Assembly: GCA_963701675.1 (NCBI GenBank)
Contig: OY969623.1
Span: 7,068,001 to 7,132,000, forward strand
From: G963701675 sp963701675
GTDB taxonomy: Bacteria > Planctomycetota > Planctomycetia > Gemmatales > Gemmataceae
Reading direction: 5' to 3'
DNA: 64,000 nucleotides
Shown here: positions 26,510 through 35,299 of the stretch, piece after piece
How the letters are laid out: each line of letters opens with the position of its first letter
Numbering within the stretch: the stretch's first letter is position 1
The notes under the pieces: generated by a model
Databases searched by the model: none
Told to the model about the DNA's origin: nothing
The model's input: the letters and a program-made list of their open reading frames with translations, nothing else
Program-made: the position numbers and the translations under genes

Positions 26510-27067
26510 TCAACCGTTATACTGATTCATCGCCGTTTGGATGCCCTGGTGGATCCAAGTTACGACGGCCTGCACGGCTCGGCCGATGGCTTCCTCGATT
26601 ATCTTGCCCTCGGACGGGCGAAAACGTCCCAATACGTAGTCAACGGCCCCGCCTTCTGCCGGAGCGTCCACCCCAATTCGTAAGCGCGGATATACGGTAG
26701 TCCCCACGTGTGCTTGAATGTCACGCAAACCGTTGTGCCCGCCATGCGTCCCGCGCGATCGCAGGCGAAGCGTTCCCAGCGGCAAGTTAAAGTCGTCGCA
26801 AACGATCAAGGTGTCTTCCCAGGCCACCTGATAGAAGTCGGCGATCGCTCGCACACATCGGCCGCTCAGGTTCATGAACGTTAGCGGCTTGACCAGCAAT
26901 ACTTTCTGCGAACCCTCGTGCCATTCCGCGACTTCGGCGTGGAACCGATCCTGAAAATGCCCACCGCCAGGGCCTTCCGCAAGTGCATCGGCAACTGCAA
27001 AACCGACATTGTGCCGAGTGCCGTCGTACTTGCGTCCGGGATTTCCAAGACCCACGACGATCTTCAT
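26510..27067 (-). CDS. pth: Peptidyl-tRNA hydrolase
   Basis: Releases tRNA from stalled peptidyl-tRNA. The 185-residue protein has MKIVVGLGNPGRKYDGTRHN with catalytic His at about position 20, LVKPLTFMNLSGRCV, VCDDFNLPLGTLRLRSRG and GGHNGLRDI, all conserved Pth motifs. It follows rplY, the usual rplY-pth pairing, with a 69 bp gap occupied by an AAGTAAAAAGGAA inverted repeat. Confidence 0.96.
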   Translation of the reverse strand: MKIVVGLGNPGRKYDGTRHNVGFAVADALAEGPGGGHFQDRFHAEVAEWHEGSQKVLLVKPLTFMNLSGRCVRAIADFYQVAWEDTLIVCDDFNLPLGTLRLRSRGTHGGHNGLRDIQAHVGTTVYPRLRIGVDAPAEGGAVDYVLGRFRPSEGKIIEEAIGRAVQAVVTWIHQGIQTAMNQYNG

Positions 27068-27068
27068 G

Positions 27069-27158
27069 AAGGAAAAAGTAAAAAGGAAGAAGGAAAAAGT
27101 AAACAGTCACCTTGAGTGCTCTTACTTTTTTCCTTTTTACTTCTTACTTTTTCCTTCC
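27069..27158. repeat. Inverted repeat (AAGTAAAAAGGAAAA family) between rplY and pth
   Basis: Left arm 27069-27106 and right arm 27121-27158 are complementary purine and pyrimidine tracts, the same family as 9168-9253. The right arm extends into rplY, so the last codons of L25 (EEGKSKK and stop) are encoded by the repeat. A paired transcript would form a long A/U-rich hairpin just before pth. Confidence 0.88.
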
Positions 27159-27796
27159 TCAGAAGGTTCTCCTTCTTCCGCCGGCTTGCGGCCGATCAAT
27201 TCGGGTTCTGCTTGATCGGCGACCGGTGCTGCCGGTGCTTCGGCTTCAACGAGCTTGGCGATTACTTGGACGACAACGGCCTCGGCATCGGCCATGGCTT
27301 TAATGTCGGGTGGAAACACCAGGTCGCGAACGTGGATGGCCTGGCCGACTTGAAGCGTGCCGACATTGACGCGAACGGAGTCCGGTACATGAACCACCGG
27401 ACATTCAACGGCAATGCTGTGCATCGGCTGATCGAGGACGCCGCCGCCCGCAATCCCCGGCGCCGTGCCGCGAATTTCCACGGGTATCGTCACGACCACC
27501 CGCTCGTCCGCTCCTACGCGCCCCAAATCAATGTGTATGAGCTCTTTGCCGAGATGGTCCCATTGGATTTCCCGAATCAACGCCTTTTCTGTTTTGCCTT
27601 CGAGTTGGACGTCAACGATGTGAACGCCGTGCCGGACCGCGTGTTCCACCACGGACGTGGACAAGGTTATGGAAACCGTCGCTTCCTTGTGTCCATACAA
27701 GACTCCCGGAACCATGCCCTTCCGGCGAAGTTGACGGGCCGCGCTCGATCCATGCGGCTTTCTTGGATTGGCTTCCAGCGTGACAGTCTCGGCCAT
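27137..27796 (-). CDS. rplY: 50S ribosomal protein L25 (CTC type)
   Basis: bL25 of 219 residues with the N-terminal 5S rRNA-binding domain (LEANPRKPHGSSAARQLRRKG, VPGVLYGHKEA) and the C-terminal TL5/CTC beta domain (VRVNVGTLQVGQAIHVRDL). The extreme C-terminus is Glu/Ala/Lys-rich and its last residues fall within a dispersed repeat. A hairpin lies in the leader at 27830-27857. Confidence 0.94.
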   Translation of the reverse strand: MAETVTLEANPRKPHGSSAARQLRRKGMVPGVLYGHKEATVSITLSTSVVEHAVRHGVHIVDVQLEGKTEKALIREIQWDHLGKELIHIDLGRVGADERVVVTIPVEIRGTAPGIAGGGVLDQPMHSIAVECPVVHVPDSVRVNVGTLQVGQAIHVRDLVFPPDIKAMADAEAVVVQVIAKLVEAEAPAAPVADQAEPELIGRKPAEEGEPSEEGKSKK

Positions 27797-27829
27797 GTTG
27801 ACCCTCCGGGCGCCTGCCCCATAACGACA

Positions 27830-27857
27830 AGAGAACCCCGGTCGGCCGGCGGTTCTC
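27830..27857 (-). terminator. GC-rich hairpin between the LpxA-like gene and rplY
   Basis: AGAGAACCCCGG (27830-27841) pairs with CCGGCGGTTCTCT (27846-27857 and one base on) with one bulge. On the minus strand it is followed by TTGTCGTT, only a modest T-run. It lies 107 bp after the LpxA-like stop and 34 bp before the rplY ATG, so either a terminator or a leader structure for rplY is possible. Confidence 0.5.
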
Positions 27858-27963
27858 TCGAGTGTTTGCCTAAATCAAGAGGAAGTTATTATTCTAATCC
27901 GTCCGCCGAGATGCAAGGGGGGATGGTCGATTTGTGGATGGGATGTGTCGTGCTTGTGCCGCC

Positions 27964-28779
27964 CTAGGCAGCGATCCCCGGTCGGCGCTCGCGGACGGGA
28001 TTGATTCCGCGCGATGACTGGCGGATGAACGCGACGAGCTCCGCAACCACGTCGATGGCGCCGAGTTCGCGTTCGATACGGTCGAGCGCGGCTGGAATCA
28101 ACATCCGTTGCCGAAACAGAATACTGAACGCCTGCCGAATGGCTGTGACGCGCTCATTCGAAATCCCGGCCCGGCGCATCCCAACGACGTTCACGCCGAC
28201 CACGGTGTCTATGTTCTGCTGGATAACAAATGGTGGAATGTCCTTGGTCGTGCCCGAACATCCGCTCAAGAGGGCTAAGCGTCCGACGCGGACAAATTGA
28301 TGAACGGCCGAGTTTCCGGATAGGTACACGTTGTCTTCGAGGATGCAGTGGCCACCCACCGCGGCGTTATTGGCAAATATGCAGTGGTTGCCGATGTGGC
28401 AATCGTGGGCCACGTGCGATCCCACCATGAAAAAGTTGTTGTTGCCGATGCGCGTGGTCCAGGAGTGACTGGTGCCACGATGCACAGTGACGTTTTCGCG
28501 AAAGACGTTGCCGTCGCCGATCTCCACGCTCGTCGGTTCGTCGTTGTACTTGAGATGTTGCGGCCGTTCGCCGAGAGTGGTTCCACTGAAAACGACGTTG
28601 TTCGCCCCAAGAGTCAGCGGTCCGCACAAGAGCGCACGGGGACGAATGGTGCATCCCGGACCAATGCGAACCGCGCCCTCGATGACCGCAAAGGCGCCCA
28701 CCGAAACATCATCGGCCAACTCTGCTTCCGGCGAGATAATGGCCGACGGATGGATTCGTGTGGACGGCGCTGTCGGCAT
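27964..28779 (-). CDS. lpxA: Acyl-ACP-UDP-GlcNAc O-acyltransferase (LpxA-like)
   Basis: First acyltransferase of lipid A synthesis by family. The 271-residue protein is a left-handed beta helix of hexapeptide repeats (RIHPSAIISPEAELADDVSVG, VRIGPGCTIRPRALLCG), with NVTVHRGTSH, MVGSHVAHDCHIGNHCIFANN and GCSGTTKDIPPFV, followed by a helical C-terminus. Catalytic His lies in HVAHDCHIG. The ATG at 28779 has GGAGA upstream and gives the family start. Planctomycetes often encode lipid A genes; the remaining ones are not in this window. Confidence 0.88.
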   Translation of the reverse strand: MPTAPSTRIHPSAIISPEAELADDVSVGAFAVIEGAVRIGPGCTIRPRALLCGPLTLGANNVVFSGTTLGERPQHLKYNDEPTSVEIGDGNVFRENVTVHRGTSHSWTTRIGNNNFFMVGSHVAHDCHIGNHCIFANNAAVGGHCILEDNVYLSGNSAVHQFVRVGRLALLSGCSGTTKDIPPFVIQQNIDTVVGVNVVGMRRAGISNERVTAIRQAFSILFRQRMLIPAALDRIERELGAIDVVAELVAFIRQSSRGINPVRERRPGIAA

Positions 28780-28913
28780 AGGGTCTCCGCTGGTGAGACA
28801 AAATGCGCGGGGCAGCAAACGCTGGCAGTCTGGGAGAATCCGATTACGAGCTGACCCGCTTTTGGACGGCATAATCTATACCGGGTTTTTGGACATCGAG
28901 GCCAGTCCAATTT

Positions 28914-29684
28914 TTAGTACGGAAAATCGTCACCCTTGGGAGATTTGGCGAGGTCCAGGAGGAAACCGGCTATTCGCTCGACGAGCACCTCCATTAGCCG
29001 GCGACCTTTCTCTGCCGTGGCGGCCATCGGATTACCGAGCCCGGTGTTCGTCGTGGCGATATGCCACGGACGAGTGATCGACACCCACCCGCGATTGACG
29101 GCATCCAGTTGCGTGGGCCGAGCGGCGCCCGCATCCGCCTGCTCCAGCTTCACCAGTTGCGGAAAGAACGCCAGGCCGAGGCTCGTCTCCACTTCATCCG
29201 CGTGTTCGCCCGGTTCCTTGAAGATTTGCGGATAGACGTCTGTGGCCACTCGGTACCAATCGCACAAGCAAAGAAAGACTTCGGTCTGCGTGTAGAGTTC
29301 CCGCATGAGCGGTTTCAGCTCATTGCCGCCATGACCATTGAGCAGAACCAGTTTTTGAATCCCTTGCCGTTCGAGTGAGTCAACGATGTCGGTCAGAATC
29401 TTCAGGAGCGTCGTCGGCATCACGCTGCACGTGACGCCGCCGGAAAGCTTCAAGTGATTGGTGTTCACGCCGAAAGGGATGGTGGGCAGCAGGAGTACTT
29501 TGGCGCCGGCTTGGTACGCTCTTTCGCAGGCGCGGCGGCCGATTTCCTCGACTTCAAAGGTGTCCGTGCCGTAGGGCATGTGAAGATTGTGCGGCTCGGT
29601 CGCGCCGAACGGCAACACGGCCACTTCCCATCGCTGCGAGCGGATAAACGCGTGGTTGGTTTCACTTAACACCCATTCGCGCAT
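28914..29684 (-). CDS. Creatininase-family amidohydrolase-like protein
   Basis: A 256-residue protein of the creatininase/MftE-like family. Metal ligands are visible: Glu in FGATEPHN, His in LHMPYGTD with its Asp, His in LNGHGGNE and Glu in ADEVETSLG. Members act on creatinine, formamidopyrimidines or peptide precursors; the substrate here is unknown and no maturase or peptide precursor is nearby. It begins 17 bp after the PQQ-propeller gene on the same strand. Confidence 0.87.
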   Translation of the reverse strand: MREWVLSETNHAFIRSQRWEVAVLPFGATEPHNLHMPYGTDTFEVEEIGRRACERAYQAGAKVLLLPTIPFGVNTNHLKLSGGVTCSVMPTTLLKILTDIVDSLERQGIQKLVLLNGHGGNELKPLMRELYTQTEVFLCLCDWYRVATDVYPQIFKEPGEHADEVETSLGLAFFPQLVKLEQADAGAARPTQLDAVNRGWVSITRPWHIATTNTGLGNPMAATAEKGRRLMEVLVERIAGFLLDLAKSPKGDDFPY

Positions 29685-29701
29685 GGTGCGGTCTCAACTG
29701 A

Positions 29702-30970
29702 TTAGCGTCGCTCAGCCCCGTTTTTGACGTCGTAGCAGAAGATGAGTTCCTGATCTCGGAGGTAGAGCTTCCCATTGGCAACTACAGGGTGGGTCCAGAT
29801 TCGACCTTGCTTCCGAGGCATTTTCGTTTCTTGGGGAATCTTGAAGCGACCCCGTTCGTGCCAACCGGTTGGGGAGGCGTCGACAAGAACCACCGTGCCT
29901 TCGTCTTCGGAGTAGCAGTACAAGCGTCCGTCGGCACAGGTAATGCTCCCTTTGCCGAGCTTGTTGGACCGCCAGGTAATCTTGCCTGTCTTCAAGTCCT
30001 GACAAATCCACTGGCCGCGGTCGGAGTAACCATAAACCTGTTCGCCGACTTGGACCACGCCTCCGTGTTGATTGACGAGGTTTCGATTCGCATACACCTC
30101 GCGCGCATGAATGCCACCGCCGGCAACGTTCACTTCGATGAGCATGCATCCGGCGTCGTAGCCGGACGTGACGTAGATGAGATTCTTGGATACCACCGGC
30201 GTGGGGATGGCGGCGGTGGGGCTGGATCGTGCAAGCTTCCAAAGTAAACGGCCGTCATTTGCTGCGATTGCGGCGACACTTTCACCGGTCATTTGGACGT
30301 ACTGTCGAAAATTTCCGGTCGTAGCGACGACCAGCGACGAATACGCGGCCGGGTCTTTGAAATCCGTGCTACGCCAGAGAAGCTTGCCGGACTTCTTGTC
30401 GAACGCGGCAATGGCGCCACGTGCCCCACCGGGTGTGCAAACGACTTTGTCTCCATCCACCAGCGGCGATTCACTATAGCCCCAACCGGACATCATTTCG
30501 CCGCCGAGATCTGTCCGGAGATTCACGCTCCAGATCTTTTTTCCTGTGGGTGCTTCCAGGCATGCCAAAGTTCCGTCACCGCTAAGGCCGTAAACTCGGT
30601 CACCGTCCGCCGTGGGCGTGCCGCGCGGTCCGTCTCCCCAATCGTTGACAAAGCGCGGCGCGATTGGAGTCGACCAGGCCTTTTGTCTCGTTTTGAAGTC
30701 GAGCGCGAAGATGCAATCGTTGGTGTTATCGGCCCCCATGGTGTAAAGACGGTCGCCGACGATTGCCGGTCCGGACAGAGCGCTGCCTGCGTCAGAAAAC
30801 GTCCAGAGCAACCGCGGGCCTCCCGTGGGCCATGCCTTTAACAACCCCGTTTCTCGGGAGACATCCGACCGGTCCGGACCGCGCCACTGGGGCCAATCGG
30901 CCGCGGACAAGACCTGAAGGGCAAGTGCGGAGCAAAGCACACATGAGACGAAATAGAAGCACTTTCGCAT
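29702..30970 (-). CDS. Exported PQQ-like beta-propeller protein
   Basis: A 422-residue exported protein with a signal peptide (cleavage about LSAAD) and WPQWRGPDRSDVS, the typical start of planctomycete PQQ-like propellers, then WD-like blades (FKTRQKAWSTPI, DGTLACLEAPTGKKIWSVN, KSGKLLWRSTDF, KTGKITWRSN). Related to the BamB/PQQ fold; the organism-specific role is unknown and PQQ binding is not implied. It is 3 bp downstream of the MBL hydrolase gene. Confidence 0.88.
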   Translation of the reverse strand: MRKCFYFVSCVLCSALALQVLSAADWPQWRGPDRSDVSRETGLLKAWPTGGPRLLWTFSDAGSALSGPAIVGDRLYTMGADNTNDCIFALDFKTRQKAWSTPIAPRFVNDWGDGPRGTPTADGDRVYGLSGDGTLACLEAPTGKKIWSVNLRTDLGGEMMSGWGYSESPLVDGDKVVCTPGGARGAIAAFDKKSGKLLWRSTDFKDPAAYSSLVVATTGNFRQYVQMTGESVAAIAANDGRLLWKLARSSPTAAIPTPVVSKNLIYVTSGYDAGCMLIEVNVAGGGIHAREVYANRNLVNQHGGVVQVGEQVYGYSDRGQWICQDLKTGKITWRSNKLGKGSITCADGRLYCYSEDEGTVVLVDASPTGWHERGRFKIPQETKMPRKQGRIWTHPVVANGKLYLRDQELIFCYDVKNGAERR

Positions 30971-30973
30971 GGT

Positions 30974-31873
30974 TTAGCATTCCCAACCGGGCAGCCATTG
31001 CGGAAGGTTGGCGGCTGCCGGAATTGTTCGAAGCGGCGACGGATGGTCCAACATGATTACGGGGCCGGCTTGCGATGAATAGGCGGTATGAATTCTCACC
31101 CTCTTGGATTCATCCTTCAACACCGCCCTTGCGCTGGAAAGAGCCAGTTGCGGCTGATTGCACTCTCGGCTTAAGTGAAGTTGCACTAGATGCCGCAACC
31201 GTCCTGGCGTGGACAGGCGGACCACGCTGGCCAAGAGGGCGCCGGCCTGGTCGTTGGAAAGATGGCCATGATCGCCGAGCACGCGTTCAATCAACTCGAC
31301 GGGTCGGCCGCTCGCTCTTTCCATTTCTACGTCATGGTTAAACTCCAGGCAGAGGATATCGACATCCGCCAATTCGGCTGCGAGTTCGGTCGTCCAACAT
31401 CCTAGATCGGCGGCGTAGGCGAGCGACCAATGTGGACCGGCGAGGCGGAAGCCGAAAGTCACACCGCCGTCATGGGGAATCGGAAACGGCTTGCAGCAGA
31501 TTCCGTCAGCGATCTCCCAGGTCTCGCCCGGGGTGTAATGGCGGACTAAGTCCTCACGTCGCAGCCGGCCAAACGCGCGTCCCCATTGTTCAAGGTGAAG
31601 CGCATGCCACGGATGGCAGTAAAGGGGAATACGCTGCCGGCGCAAAAGGCCGAGCGTGCGAGAATTCCAATGATCTCCGTGGGTGTGCGTCAGCAACACA
31701 GCCTTGACCGAATACCAATTGGCGCCGACGGCCGCGAGCCTTTCGGCGAATCGTCGCGGGCTGAGGCCGGCATCGATCAACAAGCCGAACTCGCCTACCT
31801 GAAGCAGGCTGGCATTTCCGGAACTACCGCTGGCTAGAACTGAAAAGCGCGCTGGCAATCCTGCTCCATTCAT
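30974..31873 (-). CDS. MBL-fold metallo-hydrolase (YycJ/WalJ-like)
   Basis: A 299-residue metallo-beta-lactamase-fold protein. It starts with FSVLASGSSGNASLL, the YycJ/WalJ signature, and has HTHGDHW at 63-69 and further ligands in AADLG and GDHGHLSNDQ. WalJ-type enzymes are 5' exonucleases or have roles in cell-wall/DNA coordination in Firmicutes; the function in this organism is inferred only from the family. Confidence 0.88.
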   Translation of the reverse strand: MNGAGLPARFSVLASGSSGNASLLQVGEFGLLIDAGLSPRRFAERLAAVGANWYSVKAVLLTHTHGDHWNSRTLGLLRRQRIPLYCHPWHALHLEQWGRAFGRLRREDLVRHYTPGETWEIADGICCKPFPIPHDGGVTFGFRLAGPHWSLAYAADLGCWTTELAAELADVDILCLEFNHDVEMERASGRPVELIERVLGDHGHLSNDQAGALLASVVRLSTPGRLRHLVQLHLSRECNQPQLALSSARAVLKDESKRVRIHTAYSSQAGPVIMLDHPSPLRTIPAAANLPQWLPGWEC

Positions 31874-31910
31874 AATGAATCCGAGGCTGGGTCAACGGCG
31901 TCAGGAGAGC

Positions 31911-32366
31911 TCAATTCAAAGCCGCGGGGTTCCGTGGACGCACACGTAAGAAGCGATCCGCGGCGAGCGTACCGCCACCGATCAGAACCAAGACGGCGCA
32001 CATGACCAGGATGGCGAAGTTGTACTCGAAACCCATGTTTCCACCTTCCTGCCGGAGATTGAACCCGTACTGGCCATGAACGATGTAAATAGCTCCCGCC
32101 ATGATGACGGCAATTCCGAGAGCGGCCAATCGAGTGAGAAATCCGACGGCCAAGGCGATCCCACAGACCAGTTCGCCCCACGCCACCAGCATCTGCACCA
32201 CCTTGGGGAGCGGATGAGGCGAATGATCGCTGCTTCCGTGCCAAGCGGCGCCATATTCTGCACCCGGTCTCTGGATTTTGTCCAAGCCGTGAAAGATAAA
32301 GATCACGGCCAAGCCGATTCGAATGAGAAGCGGCACTAAGGTGTTCTTCGCCATCGTGTCAAACAT
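31911..32366 (-). CDS. DoxX-family membrane protein
   Basis: A 151-residue protein with four predicted helices and the DoxX pattern LIRIGLAVIFIFHGLDKI, VAWGELVCGIALAVGFLTRLAALGIAVIMAGAIYIVH. DoxX proteins are membrane subunits or partners of redox enzymes; no quinone-oxidase partner is adjacent. GGGGAG upstream of the ATG at 32366 supports this start. It is divergent from the methyltransferase. Confidence 0.88.
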   Translation of the reverse strand: MFDTMAKNTLVPLLIRIGLAVIFIFHGLDKIQRPGAEYGAAWHGSSDHSPHPLPKVVQMLVAWGELVCGIALAVGFLTRLAALGIAVIMAGAIYIVHGQYGFNLRQEGGNMGFEYNFAILVMCAVLVLIGGGTLAADRFLRVRPRNPAALN

Positions 32367-32440
32367 GACAAACTCCCCGTATGTGTATTCGCACCGCCGG
32401 GAAAGTGCACACGGACTACAATAGCCGCTTTGCGAGGCAA

Positions 32441-33241
32441 ATGCCAGACACTATGAAGCACCGGCACACGGGTGGATCGACGAACGATCCTTTGCATCGA
32501 TTCACGGATCGCGCGGAACTTTACGCGCGCTGCCGGCCGGACTATCCCGCAGTCGCGATCGATTACGTTTTGCAGCATTGCGGTCTAGTTCCCGGCTCGA
32601 TCCTCGTGGATGTCGGCAGCGGAACGGGGATCGCATCCCGCCAGTTCGCCGAGCGCGGAATTCGGGTCATTGGCATCGAACCCAACGCCGAAATGCGAAT
32701 GCGTGCGCAAAACGTACCGATGGAAGCCGGAAGCTTGAAGCCCGAGTTTCGGGAGGGCACGGCAGAGGTAACACAGATCCCGGACGCCACCGCCGACGGC
32801 GTACTGGCCGCGCAAGCGTTTCATTGGTTTCGTGCGGAGCAGGCGCTGCAGGAATTTCACCGCATCCTGCGCCCGGCCGGGTGGGCCGTCTTGATGTGGA
32901 ACGAGCGGGACGCGTCGGATCCTTTCACTGCGGCATACGGCGCTGCATTACAGGCAGCACCCAACGCGGCCGAGATTGAGAAGAACCGCGCGCATGCCGG
33001 CGATGCCTTGCTGCAGAGCAAACTTTTCACGTCCGGCGAGCTAGTATTGTTCAAGCACTCGCAACGGCTGGATATTGACGGAGTGTTAGGCCGTCTGTTC
33101 TCCACGTCGTACGCACCGCGCGACCCTGTCGCGGCGAAGGCGCTCGAAGAATCGGTACGGGCCGTTTTTGACCAACACGAACGAGACGAGCTTGTTGACT
33201 TGTGTTACGACACATCCGTCTATGTCGCAGAGCGAGTCTAG
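32441..33241 (+). CDS. Class I SAM-dependent methyltransferase
   Basis: A 266-residue Rossmann-fold methyltransferase: ILVDVGSGTGIASRQFAERG (motif I), IGIEPNAEM, GTAEVTQIPDATADGVLAAQAFHWF and LRPAGWAVLMWNERD. Resembles the UbiE/Tam-type group; acceptor unknown. ATG at 32441 is chosen with a GAGG upstream; 32381 and 32453 are alternatives. Confidence 0.88.
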   Translation: MPDTMKHRHTGGSTNDPLHRFTDRAELYARCRPDYPAVAIDYVLQHCGLVPGSILVDVGSGTGIASRQFAERGIRVIGIEPNAEMRMRAQNVPMEAGSLKPEFREGTAEVTQIPDATADGVLAAQAFHWFRAEQALQEFHRILRPAGWAVLMWNERDASDPFTAAYGAALQAAPNAAEIEKNRAHAGDALLQSKLFTSGELVLFKHSQRLDIDGVLGRLFSTSYAPRDPVAAKALEESVRAVFDQHERDELVDLCYDTSVYVAERV

Positions 33242-33314
33242 CCGACCGCGCTTGTCGCCGCGTTGCGGTGTCGCTAGGCTGACCAAGTTCGTTACACCTC
33301 AGAAGGGGAGTGAA

Positions 33315-33737
33315 ATGATGGCAACCGGCAAGACCATCCTCATCATCGATGACGACCAGGAACTCAGCGATGGCCTGCGCATCGTGCTGGAAAAGCAAGG
33401 ACATCGAGTGATGCAAGCCCGCGACGGCCAGCAGGGAAAGAACCTCATTTACCATCAGCATCCGGATCTCGTCATCCTCGACATGATGATGCCCAAGATG
33501 GGTGGCTACCCGGTATTGGAACACTTCCGCGACAAGACGGACGCTCCGCCGATCATCATGATCACGGCCAACGAAGGAAGCCGGCACAAGGCGTATGCCG
33601 AGCATTTGGGCGTAGTCGACTACGTGCGAAAGCCGTTCGCCATGGAGCGCCTGTTGGAAGCAGTTGAGAGAGGCTTGGCCGGCGGCGAGGAGCGAAAAGC
33701 GTTGGAAGGCGACGGGCAGCGTCAAGTGGAACAATGA
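33315..33737 (+). CDS. Single-domain response regulator (CheY-like)
   Basis: A 140-residue REC domain with no output domain: acidic pocket IDDDQ at 11-15, phospho-acceptor Asp56 in LVILDMMMPKMGG, Thr84 in MITANEG and Lys106 in YVRKPF. AAGGGGAG upstream of 33315 fixes the start. A cognate histidine kinase is not in the window, so it likely takes part in a distant phosphorelay. Confidence 0.92.
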   Translation: MMATGKTILIIDDDQELSDGLRIVLEKQGHRVMQARDGQQGKNLIYHQHPDLVILDMMMPKMGGYPVLEHFRDKTDAPPIIMITANEGSRHKAYAEHLGVVDYVRKPFAMERLLEAVERGLAGGEERKALEGDGQRQVEQ

Positions 33738-33765
33738 TCGCCGACCGTCAAATACACCTTCAATC

Positions 33766-35289
33766 ATGGATCGATCCATCACACCGGCGGCGAGCATTTT
33801 GTTGGTTCGGGGCGATCCATTAGAGGTTTTTGCGGTTCGCCGAGCCGATTCGCTGCGTTTCTTCGGCGGCTTCTATGCCTTTCCCGGCGGCCGCGTGCAT
33901 TCCGAAGACGAGCAGATTGATGTCAATGCGGATGGCCAATCCCAGTGGCGGGTGAACGAAGAGAGCGCCTTCTGTGTCGCGGCGGCGCGCGAACTGTTCG
34001 AAGAGACGGGCGTTCTCATCGCCCGCAAGCCGGACGGGTCCTTTCCCGAGCACGAGGCGCTCGATGCCCATCGTCGAGGACTCGCCGACGAAAGCCTTTT
34101 GTTCAGCGACTCATTGCGCTCGCTGGAAGCGACCATTCGGCTGGGCGACTGGACGCCGTTGGGTCGACTGGTAACACCTCCGTTCACCGCCGTGCGGTTT
34201 GACACGGCGTTCTTTCTTGCGGAGTTGCCATCGGGCCAAGAGCCGCTCGTTATCCCCGGCGAACTACAAGAAGGCGAGTGGACCACGCCGGACGCATTTC
34301 TCCGCCGTTGGGAACGCGGCGAGTGCTTGGTTTCTCCGCCCACGGTGACTATCTTGCAGGCGTTGCGCGATTCAACTCGTGCCCAGGTCGCGGACCGGCT
34401 CATCGAACTAGTTCAACAGGCTGCAGACCGCGATACGCATTTGATCTATTTCTCGCCGGACGTGCAGTTCATTCCGCTCAAGTGCCAGGCCTTACCGCCG
34501 AGCACCCACACCAACGCCTATTTGGTCGGGGCCGGACCTACCTACTTGATTGATCCGGGGCCTGTGGACGTCGAAGAGCAAAAGCACTTGTTCGCGATTC
34601 TGGATGCGAACCGAAGGACGGGGCAAACGCTGACCGCAGTCATCTTGTCCCATCATCATCCGGACCACATCGGCGCGGCGGCGGTATGCGCCGAGCGGTA
34701 CGGTGTTCCCATCTGGTCGCATCCGCGCACGGCCGAGATTCTGCGCGGGAAAATCTCAGTGGTTCGCGAAATCAACGAGGGAGACCGACTGCCGCTGGGC
34801 ACGGCGGCTGATGGTTTCACGGATTGGCACTTGCAGGTAATCCACACACCGGGGCATGCTTCGGGCCATCTCGCGTTCTTCGATCCGCATTATGGCCTTC
34901 TCTTTGCGGGCGACATGATTTCCACCCAAACGTCCATCGTCATTGCTCCTCCACCGGACGGGGATTTGAAGGTCTATTTGGATTCACTCCGCAAGCTCCG
35001 CGATTTCGCCGGTCGATTGCTCCTGCCGTCCCACGGCGGGCCAACTGCTCGGTCTCTCAAAACCCTCGACGACGCCATCGAACACCGGCGCCAACGGGAA
35101 GAGATGCTGGTCAATGCGCTCAAGCATGGCCCGCGTTCGGTTCCGGATTTGGCATCGGAGATTTACAAAGGGGTGCCGGCACACCTCATGCGCTTCGCCC
35201 ATTGGCAAACCGCCGCGGGGTTGAAGAAACTCGAGTCGGATGGGCGCGTGGTGCTGGATGGTGAGGACCGATGGCGTTTGCTAAACTAA
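33766..35289 (+). CDS. Nudix-MBL fusion hydrolase
   Basis: A 507-residue two-domain protein. Residues 1 to about 200 are a Nudix domain with FYAFPGGRVHSE and, after an insertion, AARELFEETGV (Nudix box, catalytic Glu). From about 235 it is an MBL-fold domain of LACTB2 type with SHHHPDHIGAA near 295-305, HTPGHASGHLAFF and LLFAGDMIS, ending in a LACTB2-like winged helix (MRFAHWQTAAGLKKLESDG). Both active sites look intact. LACTB2 cleaves RNA, so a nucleic-acid or nucleotide clean-up role is possible but not shown. Confidence 0.9.
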   Translation: MDRSITPAASILLVRGDPLEVFAVRRADSLRFFGGFYAFPGGRVHSEDEQIDVNADGQSQWRVNEESAFCVAAARELFEETGVLIARKPDGSFPEHEALDAHRRGLADESLLFSDSLRSLEATIRLGDWTPLGRLVTPPFTAVRFDTAFFLAELPSGQEPLVIPGELQEGEWTTPDAFLRRWERGECLVSPPTVTILQALRDSTRAQVADRLIELVQQAADRDTHLIYFSPDVQFIPLKCQALPPSTHTNAYLVGAGPTYLIDPGPVDVEEQKHLFAILDANRRTGQTLTAVILSHHHPDHIGAAAVCAERYGVPIWSHPRTAEILRGKISVVREINEGDRLPLGTAADGFTDWHLQVIHTPGHASGHLAFFDPHYGLLFAGDMISTQTSIVIAPPPDGDLKVYLDSLRKLRDFAGRLLLPSHGGPTARSLKTLDDAIEHRRQREEMLVNALKHGPRSVPDLASEIYKGVPAHLMRFAHWQTAAGLKKLESDGRVVLDGEDRWRLLN

Positions 35290-35299
35290 GGATGGCGAC

